A stretch of 64,000 bases of DNA, from assembly GCA_942486035.1 (NCBI GenBank), contig CALNXK010000182.1, positions 653,501-717,500 on the forward strand, in the 5' to 3' direction. This document shows positions 32,262 to 42,506 of this stretch, piece by piece. Position numbers and translations under genes: made by a program. Below the pieces are notes generated by a model, which saw only the letters and a program-made list of their open reading frames with translations, was not told where the DNA came from and made no database searches. This DNA is from Porites lobata (Eukaryota > Cnidaria > Anthozoa > Scleractinia > Poritidae). Position 1 is the first letter of the stretch. Every line of letters starts with the position of its first letter.

Positions 32262-35200
32262 TCATTTTGATGACATCATCATGTTCTCAAACTCTGTTAC
32301 AAAGCAAATGGAAAAATTATATATCAGTACAAAGAGCAAACTAAAAACTGAAACATTAAAAGCATTGATTGGAAGTCACTGAACATATTAAACCTGGGCG
32401 AGAGGAACACCTAGGCTATCTGCTTTGTCCAAATTCTCTCACACAAGGCCAATTGAGTCTATTGAGCTATCGAAACTAATTGACTACTCCAGAAGTTCTC
32501 ATTGCCGTGGTCGGTTCAGTATGCACTTATGCACGCAATACTGTTGCTATGGTTACTTATGAAGTCAGAAAAAAGTCCATATCTTGTTAAGCACGTTCCA
32601 GGATCTAAGACAATTTGGATTCTGGCACGTGTTTTGGATTGTGGGAAGTGTTTTTGGATTCTGGCACGTGTTTTGCATTCTGGGGAACTGTTTTTGGATC
32701 CTGGCCCGTGTTTTGGATTCTAGGAAGTGTTTTGTCTTTTCGAGTTTCAGTGGGTCCCACTTTGGGAGAATAATCTACTTAACATAACAATTCATACACT
32801 TCTAATGGGACATACATACCTTTGTAACTGACTTTTCCGTCTTCGTCCAAATCTGCTTCGGCGATCATCTTCTCTATTTCTTCATCTGATAGTTTTTCTC
32901 CCAGTTTTTCCATGAGTTCTTTCAGCTCAGAAGCATTAATATAACCATTGCCGTCCTTATCGAAAATTTTGAACGTCTCCCTTAATACCTCAGCTAAGTA
33001 TACTTCCTTCATTTTCCGACACATCATAGGTAGAAACTCATCAAACTCGATTTTTCCATTACCTATTAAAAAAATAATAAAGGAATACACAGTAACACCT
33101 TGACTGTATGCCCCCTACGTCCGGTTTAGGGGGGTATTGTATGAATAAACCTTCAGCACTAGCTAATCATTAGTTAGTTATTGATTTAAATTGCTGGAAT
33201 ATAGCAAAAAGTGTCAACACCTGGTAATGTTTAACTGCGTAATTCAGTGGAGACTCGAAAGTACGGAGCTTTTTTTTTTTACTTATGTGACCAATAAAGA
33301 TATCCTTTTTCTTTGAAGATACGCCGAATGCTGTTTACAGAGGAGAAACACTCGACAAAAAAATAGAGCTGTAGTATGGGGCAAAGATGGTAAATGCCAC
33401 ATTTGCATACCAAAGCGAACTTGCATGATTTGCAGTACTTACAGAAGCCTTTAAGGCTTCTGACATCTTTGGATATTTTAAGTTTAGAAAAAATGGCTGA
33501 CAGGCATCCATCGATGGATCTGAACCCTCAACCACAATGCTGAACTTTGCTTGGCTTTGTTTAAAGAACCCATAAAAGTAATGACACATTTCCAGTCAAA
33601 TGGGACAACTTAAAACCAAAGGCAAACTGGATAATTGAATGTAATTTAAAGAAGCGTGAACAATGCCAAAAACAGATCATTATCATTAGGTTTTTCAGAA
33701 TTTGCTTGTTCCTACAGACAACTTTTATCCTGCCAAGCGATCGACAGAACATTGAGGCGAACACTTAATTACCATTCGTATCCAACTCATTCACCATATC
33801 CTGAAGTTCTGCTTCTGTTGGATTCTGTCCAAGAGATCTCATCACTGTTCCCAGCTCTTCCGTGGTGATTGTACCATCTCCATCTTTGTCATAACACGAA
33901 AAAACTTCCTTGATTTCTTTAGAAAAGAAAAAACGTGCAAAGAGTAATCAATGTGTAGTTGGGACTTTCTCAATTCTCTGAAAAGACAACCTTTTCTTAA
34001 AACTTGAACAAACATGTTGAAACATTTTGTACTAAATATCAGTATGGTTTTCTGTTAACCGTCAATTTATTTCCACGACCCTCCACATGACCCAAATAGA
34101 AAGATCTCGATGAAATACGTAGGACTAGTAACAAGAAAACAAGTTAAGGGATGGGTTTTTCTACTTAATATCAGTTAAAGAGCACGCTGTAAAAAGCTAG
34201 AATCTAATAATGTGTAAAATCCATACCTGCAATTTGTTCATCAGTAAGATTATGATCACCCTTGAAGCAAAAGATACAGTTGTAATCATTAGTGACAAAG
34301 ATTACTTCCACAAGCTAAGCGTCTCTACCTTACTTAAACTCAGTACTTATCCTAATTTGAAACATAATGGGTGTTACTTGTGTGGAAGGCAAATTAAACC
34401 TAACACTGTCTTCTAGGTGTAAAACTAAATATGTAAAACGTAGCATTTTACTCGCGAAGACACACGAAGCTTATTTATCCATTTGTCTGATTTATTTATT
34501 TATTTACTTATTTATTTATTTATTTTATTCATTCATTCATTTATTCATTATTTGTTTTTTTTCCTTAATTCTTATTCCCGGCAGAATAGCTTATCTTTCC
34601 CTAAAGTTAATGCTTTTTTATCTGGCTACTTTTTAGCTTGCAACCCAGAAAACATGATTATGATTATTTACGTATTAATTGTAATATACAAAATTGTAAC
34701 TGTAATAATGAATCACAAATTTGAGGGTGCAATCGATGTCGATAATCGTTCTTTGATATCACTTAACAACCCGGTATAGTCGCTTTCTTAGGCTTTTAAT
34801 GAAATTAGGGTTGTTCCGTACAAAAAGAACATTTTCTCCAGAAGTTCCCAAAACAGGCCGAAATGAGAAAATAAAAACAGAAAATAACTTCGAGCAGAAT
34901 CATTAAACATTCATAACCCTAACATAACCACCGGTCAAGGCGTGTTCAATCTTTATTAAGTGCCAAATTTTCCATTGTATTATTTGGTGTGTCACTACTC
35001 TGCAAATAATTTTCTGCTTCATCGAAAATAAATAAAGTGGAAAAATATATATATCAAAGCCAAGCGCATCGAGTTCTAAGTTCACGACGTACAGATGAAT
35101 ACAAATTCGATGATTAAAAATAAATAATTAATTGAAACGGGAATTTTTAATTTACTTTAGGGCTTGGTGTACAGACTAATATTCAGGCCAGCCTTAGAAT

Positions 35201-35655
35201 ATAATCGGTATTACAGGCTTCGACAATCAAACCTATAGTGAGCATTTTTTGTTTTGTTTTATTCTTCATTCATGTGTATTGAGATTTCACACGACTTAGT
35301 AGATTTTTTTGAGCGATCGGCTAGGCATGCACACACCGTTTCTGGATCTTAAAGGATTCCAACTAAGCAAGGCATTAAGTAGGTTGTTAAGAACGCCTTT
35401 ACTTTTCCTTGTCTCTCGTCCTTTCACGGCAATGTAATATTTTCAGCGCAGAAAGCAAAGCCTTTCAAGTCATTCGCTAAAAAAAGTATTAATTCTCACG
35501 GTCAGTGTAACAGTTCATCACAAGTTACAAGACGAATGGAAGATATTATTGACGCAAGCCAGTTCAATCTAACCTTAGCATAAATCACAATTCGTGAGGT
35601 GCATACTTAGGCTAGAGAGAACAATATTTAGTGTTAAATAAACTGAACTTACCAT
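32262..35655 (-). CDS. Calmodulin-like protein, gene 4
   Basis: This is a four-EF-hand protein of 151 residues. Exons in transcript order are 35653-35655 (ATG, donor GTAAGTTCAG), 34227-34260 (34 nt), 33773-33916 (144 nt), 32820-33062 (243 nt) and 32262-32293 (stop TGA). The N-terminus is GDHNLTDEQIAE. The segment before the first loop reads EVFSCY, where calmodulin has EAFSLF, so the conserved Leu-Phe pair is replaced by Cys-Tyr. Loops near residues 22-33, 58-69, 95-106 and 131-142 read DKDGDGTITTEE, DTNGNGKIEFDE, DKDGNGYINASE and DLDEDGKVSYKE. The tail FENMMMSSK is unusually methionine-rich. EF-hands 1-2 are close to calmodulin while 3-4 are much diverged, like gene 3. A candidate poly(A) signal (AATAAA on the - strand) lies at 32023-32028. 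Confidence 0.92.
32614..32733. repeat. 40-bp minisatellite, three copies
   Basis: Three consecutive 40-bp units start at 32614, 32654 and 32694, each beginning TTGGATTCTGGCACGTGTTT or a near variant. Two carry the palindrome CACGTG and the third CCCGTG. It lies in the last intron of gene 4. Confidence 0.85.
34484..34556. repeat. TTTA/TTCA tetranucleotide microsatellite
   Basis: Runs of TTTA with an inner stretch of TTCA, in intron 1 of gene 4. The frames rich in Ile, Tyr and Leu across it are repeat artefacts. Confidence 0.8.
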
Positions 35656-35878
35656 TTTGAGATTCAAATTCTCCTGCCTTAGCCAAATGTCTGCAACCAA
35701 TAGTCTAGTCACCGTTCATTAGTGAAGTTAAAAACTTTTTAAATATTTATTACGGTGGGTAAATTTTGGCATTCTTTTTATTGGCTTCTTATTAAAAGGG
35801 AAGCCCTATTAGGCCTTGCATCATGATAAATGCGTCGTTCAGTTTGCGTCGCTGTGGCCACGCCTAGCTGTTGCATAG

Positions 35879-36108
35879 CCCAATGTAAGGGAATTCGGAT
35901 TTCCGAATCCAGGAAAATTTGGCTTGTGGAATCTGGAATCCTGGGCTTTGGAATACGATATATAGCTAATGAAATCCGGAATCCCAGTAACAGTTGTAAT
36001 CCAGAATCCAAGTTACACTGACAAAGAATTGAACACAGTTCCTGGAAACCGGAATCCACGGGGGGGAATCCAAAATCCAAGCCTGTCTCGGATATCCTTA
36101 CATGGGGT
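35879..36108. mobile_element. MITE rich in GGAATCC words, copy 2
   Basis: Same block order as 4853-5072: AATGTAAGGGAATTC at the left, CATGTAAGGATATC in inverse at the right, and an inner CACTGACAAAGA. GTTGCA occurs on both sides just outside and may be the target duplication. It lies between genes 4 and 5. Confidence 0.62.
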
Positions 36109-36332
36109 GAGTTGCAATTAAATAAGCAAAAATGTATTTTATACTTTCTCTAATCTTATACGCGCCCTTCCGTCAACCTGCAGGCAAATAAACACCCCTA
36201 CCCTCTTCCACACCTTCGTAAATGGCAAAGATCCATTTCATAAGGAAAGCTTCAATTTTTTCTTATTACTTTTTCAACTCAATTTTGACATCACCTGCAT
36301 CAATTCAGAAGGGCTTTTTTTCTTCATCATTC

Positions 36333-37071
36333 TAGCCTGTGTACAGACGCCCCCCTCCCCTCAGAAAAAAAGGGGGAGAGAGACTCTCTTCCCGATTTCA
36401 ATTCCCAATTCCCGTTTATCTATCAGTCAAAGAGTTTTGTTGTGAAGATAGGGCCCATAAATAAATACTCATCGATCACTTCTAATTGAAGAAATGACAG
36501 CGTTCCTCCTCCCATCTCCTGATCCCCGTCAATTCTTTTCACCTAAGCACAGGTAGACCCACACACAACCACTTCTACATGTGTGACCTCAAGTACTTGT
36601 CCCTAGCAGGTGGATCTGTCACGAGACTCTTTAGCAAGCTGGTACTATACGCGGGCATTGCGAGAATAAACATTTCTGTGCGTTTAACTTGTACATCATG
36701 TGCAATTCAGCGACTCGGACGGGGATGGGAATGACACTACCAAGGCAAGACTAAACGATTTTTTACAAGAATGTAAAAGAAAAACTTGAGAGTTAAAACG
36801 TGGAAAGTTTACATTACAGAACGGAACATCAAAGAACAAATCCTTCCGATGGACAGGGCACAGAGCGGGAAAACTAGTTGCCGAACCTCCAATTTGATTA
36901 ACGTCATCAGGGGAAAACTCAGAAAAACCTCAGAGAGGAGGGGAGCGTGGGGGAGGGGGGAGGGGGGGGTGGCATCCACCACTGCTTGAACGTCCGAAAA
37001 TTAAGTGTTTTCTCTTTCAAAGCTAGCCTGTGTACAGACGTGAGGGAGGGGGGACTTCTGTACACAGGCTA
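36333..37071. mobile_element. MITE with TAGCCTGTGTACAGA ends
   Basis: The left end is TAGCCTGTGTACAGACG followed by a C-rich tract. The right end is TCTGTACACAGGCTA. The last 48 bp (37024-37071) form a complete small hairpin with a perfect 15-bp stem, so the element may instead be a hairpin next to a solo end. The same terminal word is the innermost hairpin of the nested transposons A and B. A G-rich run at about 36939-36970 lies within. Confidence 0.55.
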
Positions 37072-37238
37072 TTTCAAAGCGTGATTGCAAATCTCCCTGT
37101 GATGTGTCGGTGTACGCATCCATTGAATTAGAATGTCCCGGAAGGTATCATCAAGTCCATCAAATAAATCGATCACTTTTTCGGAGTAATATTATTGACA
37201 CCACACCGATCATTTGGTAATGAAATAAGTTACATTGA

Positions 37239-37244
37239 TTTATT
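37239..37244 (-). terminator. Candidate poly(A) signal of gene 5
   Basis: AATAAA on the - strand, 263 bp past the stop codon of gene 5. Confidence 0.35.
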
Positions 37245-37506
37245 AAACAAGTGTAAAAGTGCTTTTCCATAAGGACTTAAAATACAACGCATATTATGAG
37301 TGACGCAGATTACAATGCAACTTTTTATCCTGGCACAAAAATTAAAAGTTGTACTGTCGGAAGCACAAATCACAATGAAGTTGACACGCAGCATTGAGAC
37401 GGTATAGCGCGAGATTCTGGTGAGAAGTAATTAGACAGAACATCAAGCGGTCTTGCTGCGGCCACATCTATTATAGTACACCAAGAAATCGTGCTGCCTC
37501 ATGAAG

Positions 37507-40282
37507 TTATTCGCCGGTCATCATCTTTAAAAATTCTAGAGAAAATAAAACGAGATGTATGCTAAATATTTTGCACTATGCAGCTTAAAATACTGAGAAC
37601 AGTATTTTTGTAAGTTGATAGGGATGAATTAAGGTGTAAAGGCGCAAATAAACGATGGCCAAATACGTTGCGTTACGACACAAAGAACGGCTGCGAAGGA
37701 GATCAAAGTGAGAAGACAAGATAAAAAATTTTTCTTCTTAAGTTGACGTACTTGAATTTTTGTGTTGCCACTTGCCACTTACATGTTAGATCCAATTGCC
37801 CGACCGGTATAATTTTAACGTGCTGATGATCATGAGCGACCGAGCTATTTATTGTTGAGTGAACTTGGGGTGTTAGGGGCGTGGCAGAAACTATTTTACC
37901 GTGGATGCTCTCACCTTCATAATTGACTTGTCCATCACCATCAATGTCAGCTTTTCTGATCATCTCATCTACTTCTTCATCCGTAAGTTTCTCTCCTAGG
38001 TTACTCATGACTAGTCGCAACTCAGCAGCGCTGATGAAGCCATTGCCATCCTTATCAAAAACTCGAAAGACCTCTTTTATTTCCATCTCGCCTTCATAGT
38101 CTTTCATTTTTCCCGCCATCATAGTAAGGAACTCAGGGAAGTCAATTTTCCCATTTCCTGATTACGCAAATATAAAATTAAATTTAGCGCAAAGCTGTAT
38201 TGAGGGCATTGTTTTGTGTTCTGCACAGGAGATGCGACTGCCATTTTAATGCGTAATGCCAGCTCTGCAGGGTTTGCAGGAGAGAATTAGACATCGTCAC
38301 CAACTTACCAACGGAGAGCTAGAGAGAGACTGAGATCGATCTCCGGAATCTTAATACAGTCGAATCTCTCCACACCTTGGAAACAGAAAATGGCCATTGT
38401 GGGGAGGTAGAGGTTAATAAATATGACAATTTTTTTGAGGGAGTACAACGTCAGTTCATGCTTACTGTCACAAGTCCCATACTATCGTGGATCCGATGTA
38501 CAATTTATGCTTTCTGCAGCAGTACGTGAATGGAACACAATCAAAATGCGATTGCCACGATTAATCATCAACGCGCCATAAGGAGCAAATTTCGCAACCA
38601 TTCTTGACTTTTCCATCAGTCAAATGAAAAAAAATTGCCTTTTTCGAGAGGTCATTTTGGCAGTGTGGACCTGCTTTAATGGCCTTTGCCGTTGTAGAGA
38701 GATTTAAACATGAGTTAATGTGTGCGGAATGTCCGCGCCGGGACAAAAAAGTAGCCGTTGTGGAGAGGTGGCCGTTAGTGGAGGTTCGACTGTATACATT
38801 CACCTCACTCTTAATGGACACCTTGCTAAAACGGACAGCTAGAGTTGGTCCCTGCCTTTCTTTCTCCTTTTAGTTGACCCTTTCTAAGAGGCACGGACAC
38901 ATAGAAAGAAATGTCCGTCTTATAGAGAGTCAAATAAAGGGACGAGCAATGAAAGGCAGGGACCAAATCTAGGTGTCCCCTTTACAGAGGCGTGGGTCTT
39001 ATAAAAGAGTTCATCTTAGAGGGATTTGACGGTGCAGTGACAACACCTTTATAAGACGGACAACTCTGTAAAACGGACAGCTATAGTTGGTGCCTGCCTT
39101 TCATTACTCGTCTCTTTATTTGACCCCTATAAGATGGACATCTCTCTCTAAGACGGAGGCTTAGTGCTGGTCCCGGTCCGTTTTCGTAGAGACTGAGATT
39201 GACCATACTGTTAATTCATTTATACTAGTACATGAGAAATTTCTGCGATTTGATTGGCTTAGAGCATGGTATTTCAGCTTAATTTGAAATACGTTTATGT
39301 AAAAATTACAAACTTTTAGCGGGCAGTCGTATAAACAATATATAGCATGATTTGTACATGATATTTGGCATAAATACCACTCGTGATCCAAAAATTGTCT
39401 CACATTTCACTCGCCTAACGGCCGGTGAAATTATTTATAACAATTTCGAAATAAGCTGAAATATCAGTCGTGGTATTTATGCCAAATATCACTAAAAATT
39501 ATGCTACTACTTTTACTAACTAACCTAACGGCTCGTGAAATTACGTATAACAATTTCGAAATATCACTTGTGGTATTTATGCCAAATATCACTATACAAA
39601 TCATGCTATGACCAACACTAACTCACCATCGGTGTCAACGTCGTTGATCATATCCTGAAGTTCCCCTTCCGTCGGGTTCTGTCCCAGAGATCTCATCACT
39701 GTCCCCAGCTCTTTAGGGGTGATCATACCATCTCCATCCTTGTCAAATAAAGAAAAAGCTTCCTTGAATTCTAAAAGAGGAAATTAATTAATTAAAATTA
39801 ATTCAAGACAATTTTTGATTTCAGGAAGTCAATTAGTGGACTACCTCTTTTTTTACAGTCAGATTGATTGCACCAAAGTATTCCCTGAAAAAAGCTAAGT
39901 TTTCCACAAGGTATGATTACCATGACTAGCCAAGCAAAATCTCTTTAAAAAGTTATTGACAATTGTATAGCTTCTTGACCTTTCCATACCACAAAAGTGT
40001 CCGGAAATTTATATAAAATTGTGCAAAAATAAAGACGAAAAATATCACACTTTGAAAATTTATAGTTGAATAAGTTAATTTGGAGTGCTGGCCATGGTGA
40101 CATCCAGTGACTATGACCTCAATAGTATACCGACCGTTACTGACTGTCTGACCAACACAAGAGAGCGAAAACTTGACAAAGTCTTCAGTTCAAAGTTTCA
40201 ATGCTAAGTCTTTCAAATTAATTCAATGCTCTCCCTACAAAAAACACATACCAGCAATCTGCTCCTCTGTTAATTGATCAGT
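37507..40282 (-). CDS. Calmodulin-like protein, gene 5 (start-codon exon missing)
   Basis: This is the closest relative of calmodulin in the cluster after gene 2. Identified exons in transcript order are 40252-40282 (31 nt, TDQLTEEQIA), 39627-39770 (144 nt), 37915-38157 (243 nt) and 37507-37535 (stop TAA). With an ATG-only first exon the product would be 149 residues. Loops read DKDGDGMITPKE, DTDGNGKIDFPE, DKDGNGFISAAE and DIDGDGQVNYEE, all intact. Main differences from calmodulin are the linker (MAGKMKDYEGEMEIKEVF), LRLVMSNLG after loop 3, MIRKAD before loop 4, and the tail FLKMMTGE. A strong ATG-GTAAGT exon, present in genes 2 to 4, is not found upstream. Instead the tandem array begins about 200 bp beyond exon 2. 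The gene is either expressed through a very long first intron or has lost its start. Confidence 0.88.
38357..38792. mobile_element. TA-flanked MITE with CAGTCGAA ends
   Basis: A 436-bp element beginning CAGTCGAATCTCTCCACA and ending GTGGAGGTTCGACTG, with TA on each side, as for Tc1/mariner-type MITEs. Inner words such as GGCCNTTGTGGAGAGG recur in both directions. It lies in an intron of gene 5. Confidence 0.7.
38826..39165. repeat. Degenerate inverted repeats with ACGGACA/CTATAAGA words
   Basis: Words such as AAAACGGACAGCTA (38830 and 39072), CCTGCCTTTC and its inverse, and TCTTATAGAG and its inverse recur within about 340 bp. This is probably one or two decayed MITEs next to the 38357-38792 element. 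Ends are not resolved. Confidence 0.4.
39220..39610. repeat. Dispersed-repeat cluster with GGTATTTATGCCAAATATC
   Basis: The 19-bp word occurs on the + strand near 39471 and 39569 and inverted near 39360. Each + copy follows a GTGAAATTA..TATAACAATTTCGAAATA block, and the blocks come from a local duplication of about 98 bp. It directly precedes the 144-nt exon of gene 5. Confidence 0.6.
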
Positions 40283-40486
40283 CTGTAAGTCGTAAAAAAG
40301 AAAAAAAATGCAACCGCTAAAATTCAGTCACTAGCTTGCAATTTAAACTGTCTCTACACTATAAAAACTATATTGACTAGAAGGCCATTACGTTGAGCAA
40401 AGATCAGCAAAGGTACCACTTACGACCGAGATTCTCAGAATTTCCGAGAACTACTAAAATCAGTATCAAACAACAAACAAAAGGCA

Positions 40487-40933
40487 CACCGTAATTTTTA
40501 GGGAGTTATTATAACTCCAAAAATGGAGTAAAAATTTTAGGTACAGGATAACCCCTTTTTTGGGGTTATTTTAACTCCTAATTAAACTCCGAATTTGGGG
40601 TCATTTTTACTCCTGAAAAAGAGTTCTTTTTACTCCCAGTCGTGGAGTTAAAATTACTCCGAAATGGGGTTACTTGTACTCCTTAAAGGGGTTGTTTTCA
40701 CTCTTTTTGGAGTTAATTTAACTCTGAAAGTGGAGTAAAAATTTTAGGTACAGGATAACTCCTTTTTTGGGGTTATTTTAACTCCTCAAAATCTGTGGTC
40801 ACTTTTACTCCTGAAAAAGAGTTCTTTAAACTCCTTTTTGGAGTTAAAATAACTCCACGAAAAATAACTCCACTGTAAGGAGTTAAATTAGCCCCACTAG
40901 AGGAGTTATTATAACTCCCTGAAAATTACAGTG
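40487..40933. mobile_element. Extra MITE copy at the left edge of the array
   Basis: A complete 447-bp copy of the array's MITE, joined head to tail without a gap to the next copy at 40934. It begins CACCGTAATTTTTAGGGAGT and ends in the inverse of CACTGTAATTTTCAGGGAGT. Its left neighbour is not the TA seen beside the other copies, so recombination rather than insertion probably placed it here. Confidence 0.85.
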
Positions 40934-41378
40934 CACCGTAATTTTTAGGGAGTTATTATAACTCCAAAAATGGAGTAAAAATTTTAGGTACAGGATAACC
41001 CCTTTTTTGGGGTTATTTTAACTCCTAATTAAACTCCGAATTTGGGGTCATTTTTACTCCTGAAAAAGAGTTCTTTTTACTCCCAGTCGTGGAGTTAAAA
41101 TTACTCCGAAATGGGGTTACTTGTACTCCTTAAAGGGGTTGTTTTCACTCTTTTGGAGTTAATTTAACTCTGAAAGTGGAGTAAAAATTTTAGGTACAGG
41201 ATAACTCCTTTTTGGGGTTATTTTAACTCCTCAAAATCTGTGGTCACTTTTACTCCTGAAAAAGAGTTCTTTAAACTCCTTTTTGGAGTTAAAATAACTC
41301 CACGAAAAATAACTCCACTGTAAGGAGTTAAATTAGCCCCACTAGAGGAGTTATTATAACTCCCTGAAAATTACAGTG
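40934..41378. mobile_element. Palindrome-rich MITE, first array unit
   Basis: A 445-bp element with 32-bp terminal inverted repeats and dozens of GGAGT/ACTCC words, several forming local palindromes such as GGAGTTAAAATAACTCC. In later units it is bounded by TA (TATA-CACCG and CAGTG-TATA), which fits a TA target duplication and a Tc1/mariner-like origin. Other copies are at 43903-44346, 46864-47306, 49827-50273, 52797-53237, 55760-56201, 58725-59171 and 61689-62134. Confidence 0.85.
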
Positions 41379-41556
41379 TATAGTTTTCACTAAGTCTCTA
41401 ATTACCCCCAATACAACAAAAACAATCCAAATCAGTATTTTATTTCATCTGAAAAATACTGTACAGTGAAACATGCACGTGTCACTCATTATTATGTCAG
41501 GTTAGTGACACAGAGGAGAGGCACAGATAAGAACCAGAATTCTTCAGGCTAAGATT

Positions 41557-41745
41557 TTGAAAGAACCAGATGAAGTAGAAATGTTAAAACAGATCGCTAT
41601 GGAGTTCTTAAAGTCCACTAATCATTCTAATGGCAAAAAAAATTTCTATTGGCTTAAATTGCAGTCATTTAGACATAACAACATGCATATTTTGTACAAA
41701 CATTTAAAACCTCCAACATTCTTACAAAAAGTCTTTTTTCCTTAA
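41557..41745 (+). CDS. Short conserved frame in each array unit, coding doubtful
   Basis: A frame with the segments KEPDEVEMLKQIAMEFLKS, NHSNGKK and FYWLKLQSFRHNNMH, ending FLQKVFFP. The first true ATG is the Met of VEMLKQ. Equivalent positions are 44525, 47485, 56380, 59350 and 62313. In the units at about 50460 and 53430 the A-run after NSNG has a length that breaks the frame. Its repeat among units reflects array identity, not selection. It matches no family I know and may be an exon relic. Confidence 0.2.
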   Translation: MKEPDEVEMLKQIAMEFLKSTNHSNGKKNFYWLKLQSFRHNNMHILYKHLKPPTFLQKVFFP

Positions 41746-41882
41746 GAAAATAAGAACCTCGAATGTTTGAGAACCTAAACAGCTTAATTTCAAGAAACAG
41801 AAAATTTATAAGAGCCTTTTGAGGCTAACTTCGAAAAGCACCTATTACTTAGTCCTTACTGTATACTACTAAATGTAAGAGC

Positions 41883-42147
41883 AGGGGGGGGGGGGGGAGG
41901 AAGAGTTAGGGTTAGGGTTTTAGGGTTAAGGTTAAGGTTGGGGTTAGGGTTAGGTTAGGGTAAGGACTAGGGATAGGTTAGGGTTAGAATCAGATTAGGT
42001 CGAGGTTGGGGGTTAGGGTTAGGAATAGGTTAGGGTTAGGTTGGAGGTTAGGGTTAGGAATAGGTTAGGGTTAGGTTGGAGGTTAGGGTTAGGAATAGGT
42101 TAGGGTTAAGTTGGAGGTTAGGGTTAGGTTGGAGGGTTAGGGTTAGA
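41883..42147 (+). repeat. G-run and degenerate telomere-like tract, first array unit
   Basis: A run of about 14 G (41884-41897) is followed by TTAGGGTTAGGG and about 240 bp of variants (GGTTAGGG, GGTTAAGG, GGAATAGG). The tract includes a higher-order repeat of about 36 bp, GGTTAGGGTTAGGAATA then GGTTAGGGTTAGGTTGGA, three times. TTAGGG is the telomere repeat of cnidarians as of vertebrates. Corresponding tracts start near 44872, 47839, 50799, 53766, 56731, 59698 and 62662. Confidence 0.9.
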
Positions 42148-42506
42148 CGAGCAGTCTCAACTGATTTCAATGGTCATAACACATGAGTTGATCCACTGAG
42201 TTAAACGTTCGCCTTGTCAGGAAAAGGGTGTTACGTTAAGCTGGTTAGGGTGGATAGCTAAAGTTGAGCTAAGGCTTAGGGTTAAATAAGGATAAAGGTT
42301 ACAAACAAGAAGTACAGTTTGTTGAGGGTTAACGTTTGAGGGACTTCTGGGCAGGATACCAAATAACGTTGCGTTACATATCAATTACATCGCCGTACTG
42401 AGCGTAGGATTGAATTTCAAAAGACGGGTCAGGAGGTGAGAAATACAGAGATGTAGTTTCAATACAGGCGATTTTCGAAGACTAAACACTGGTCAAGCAA
42501 ATAGTT

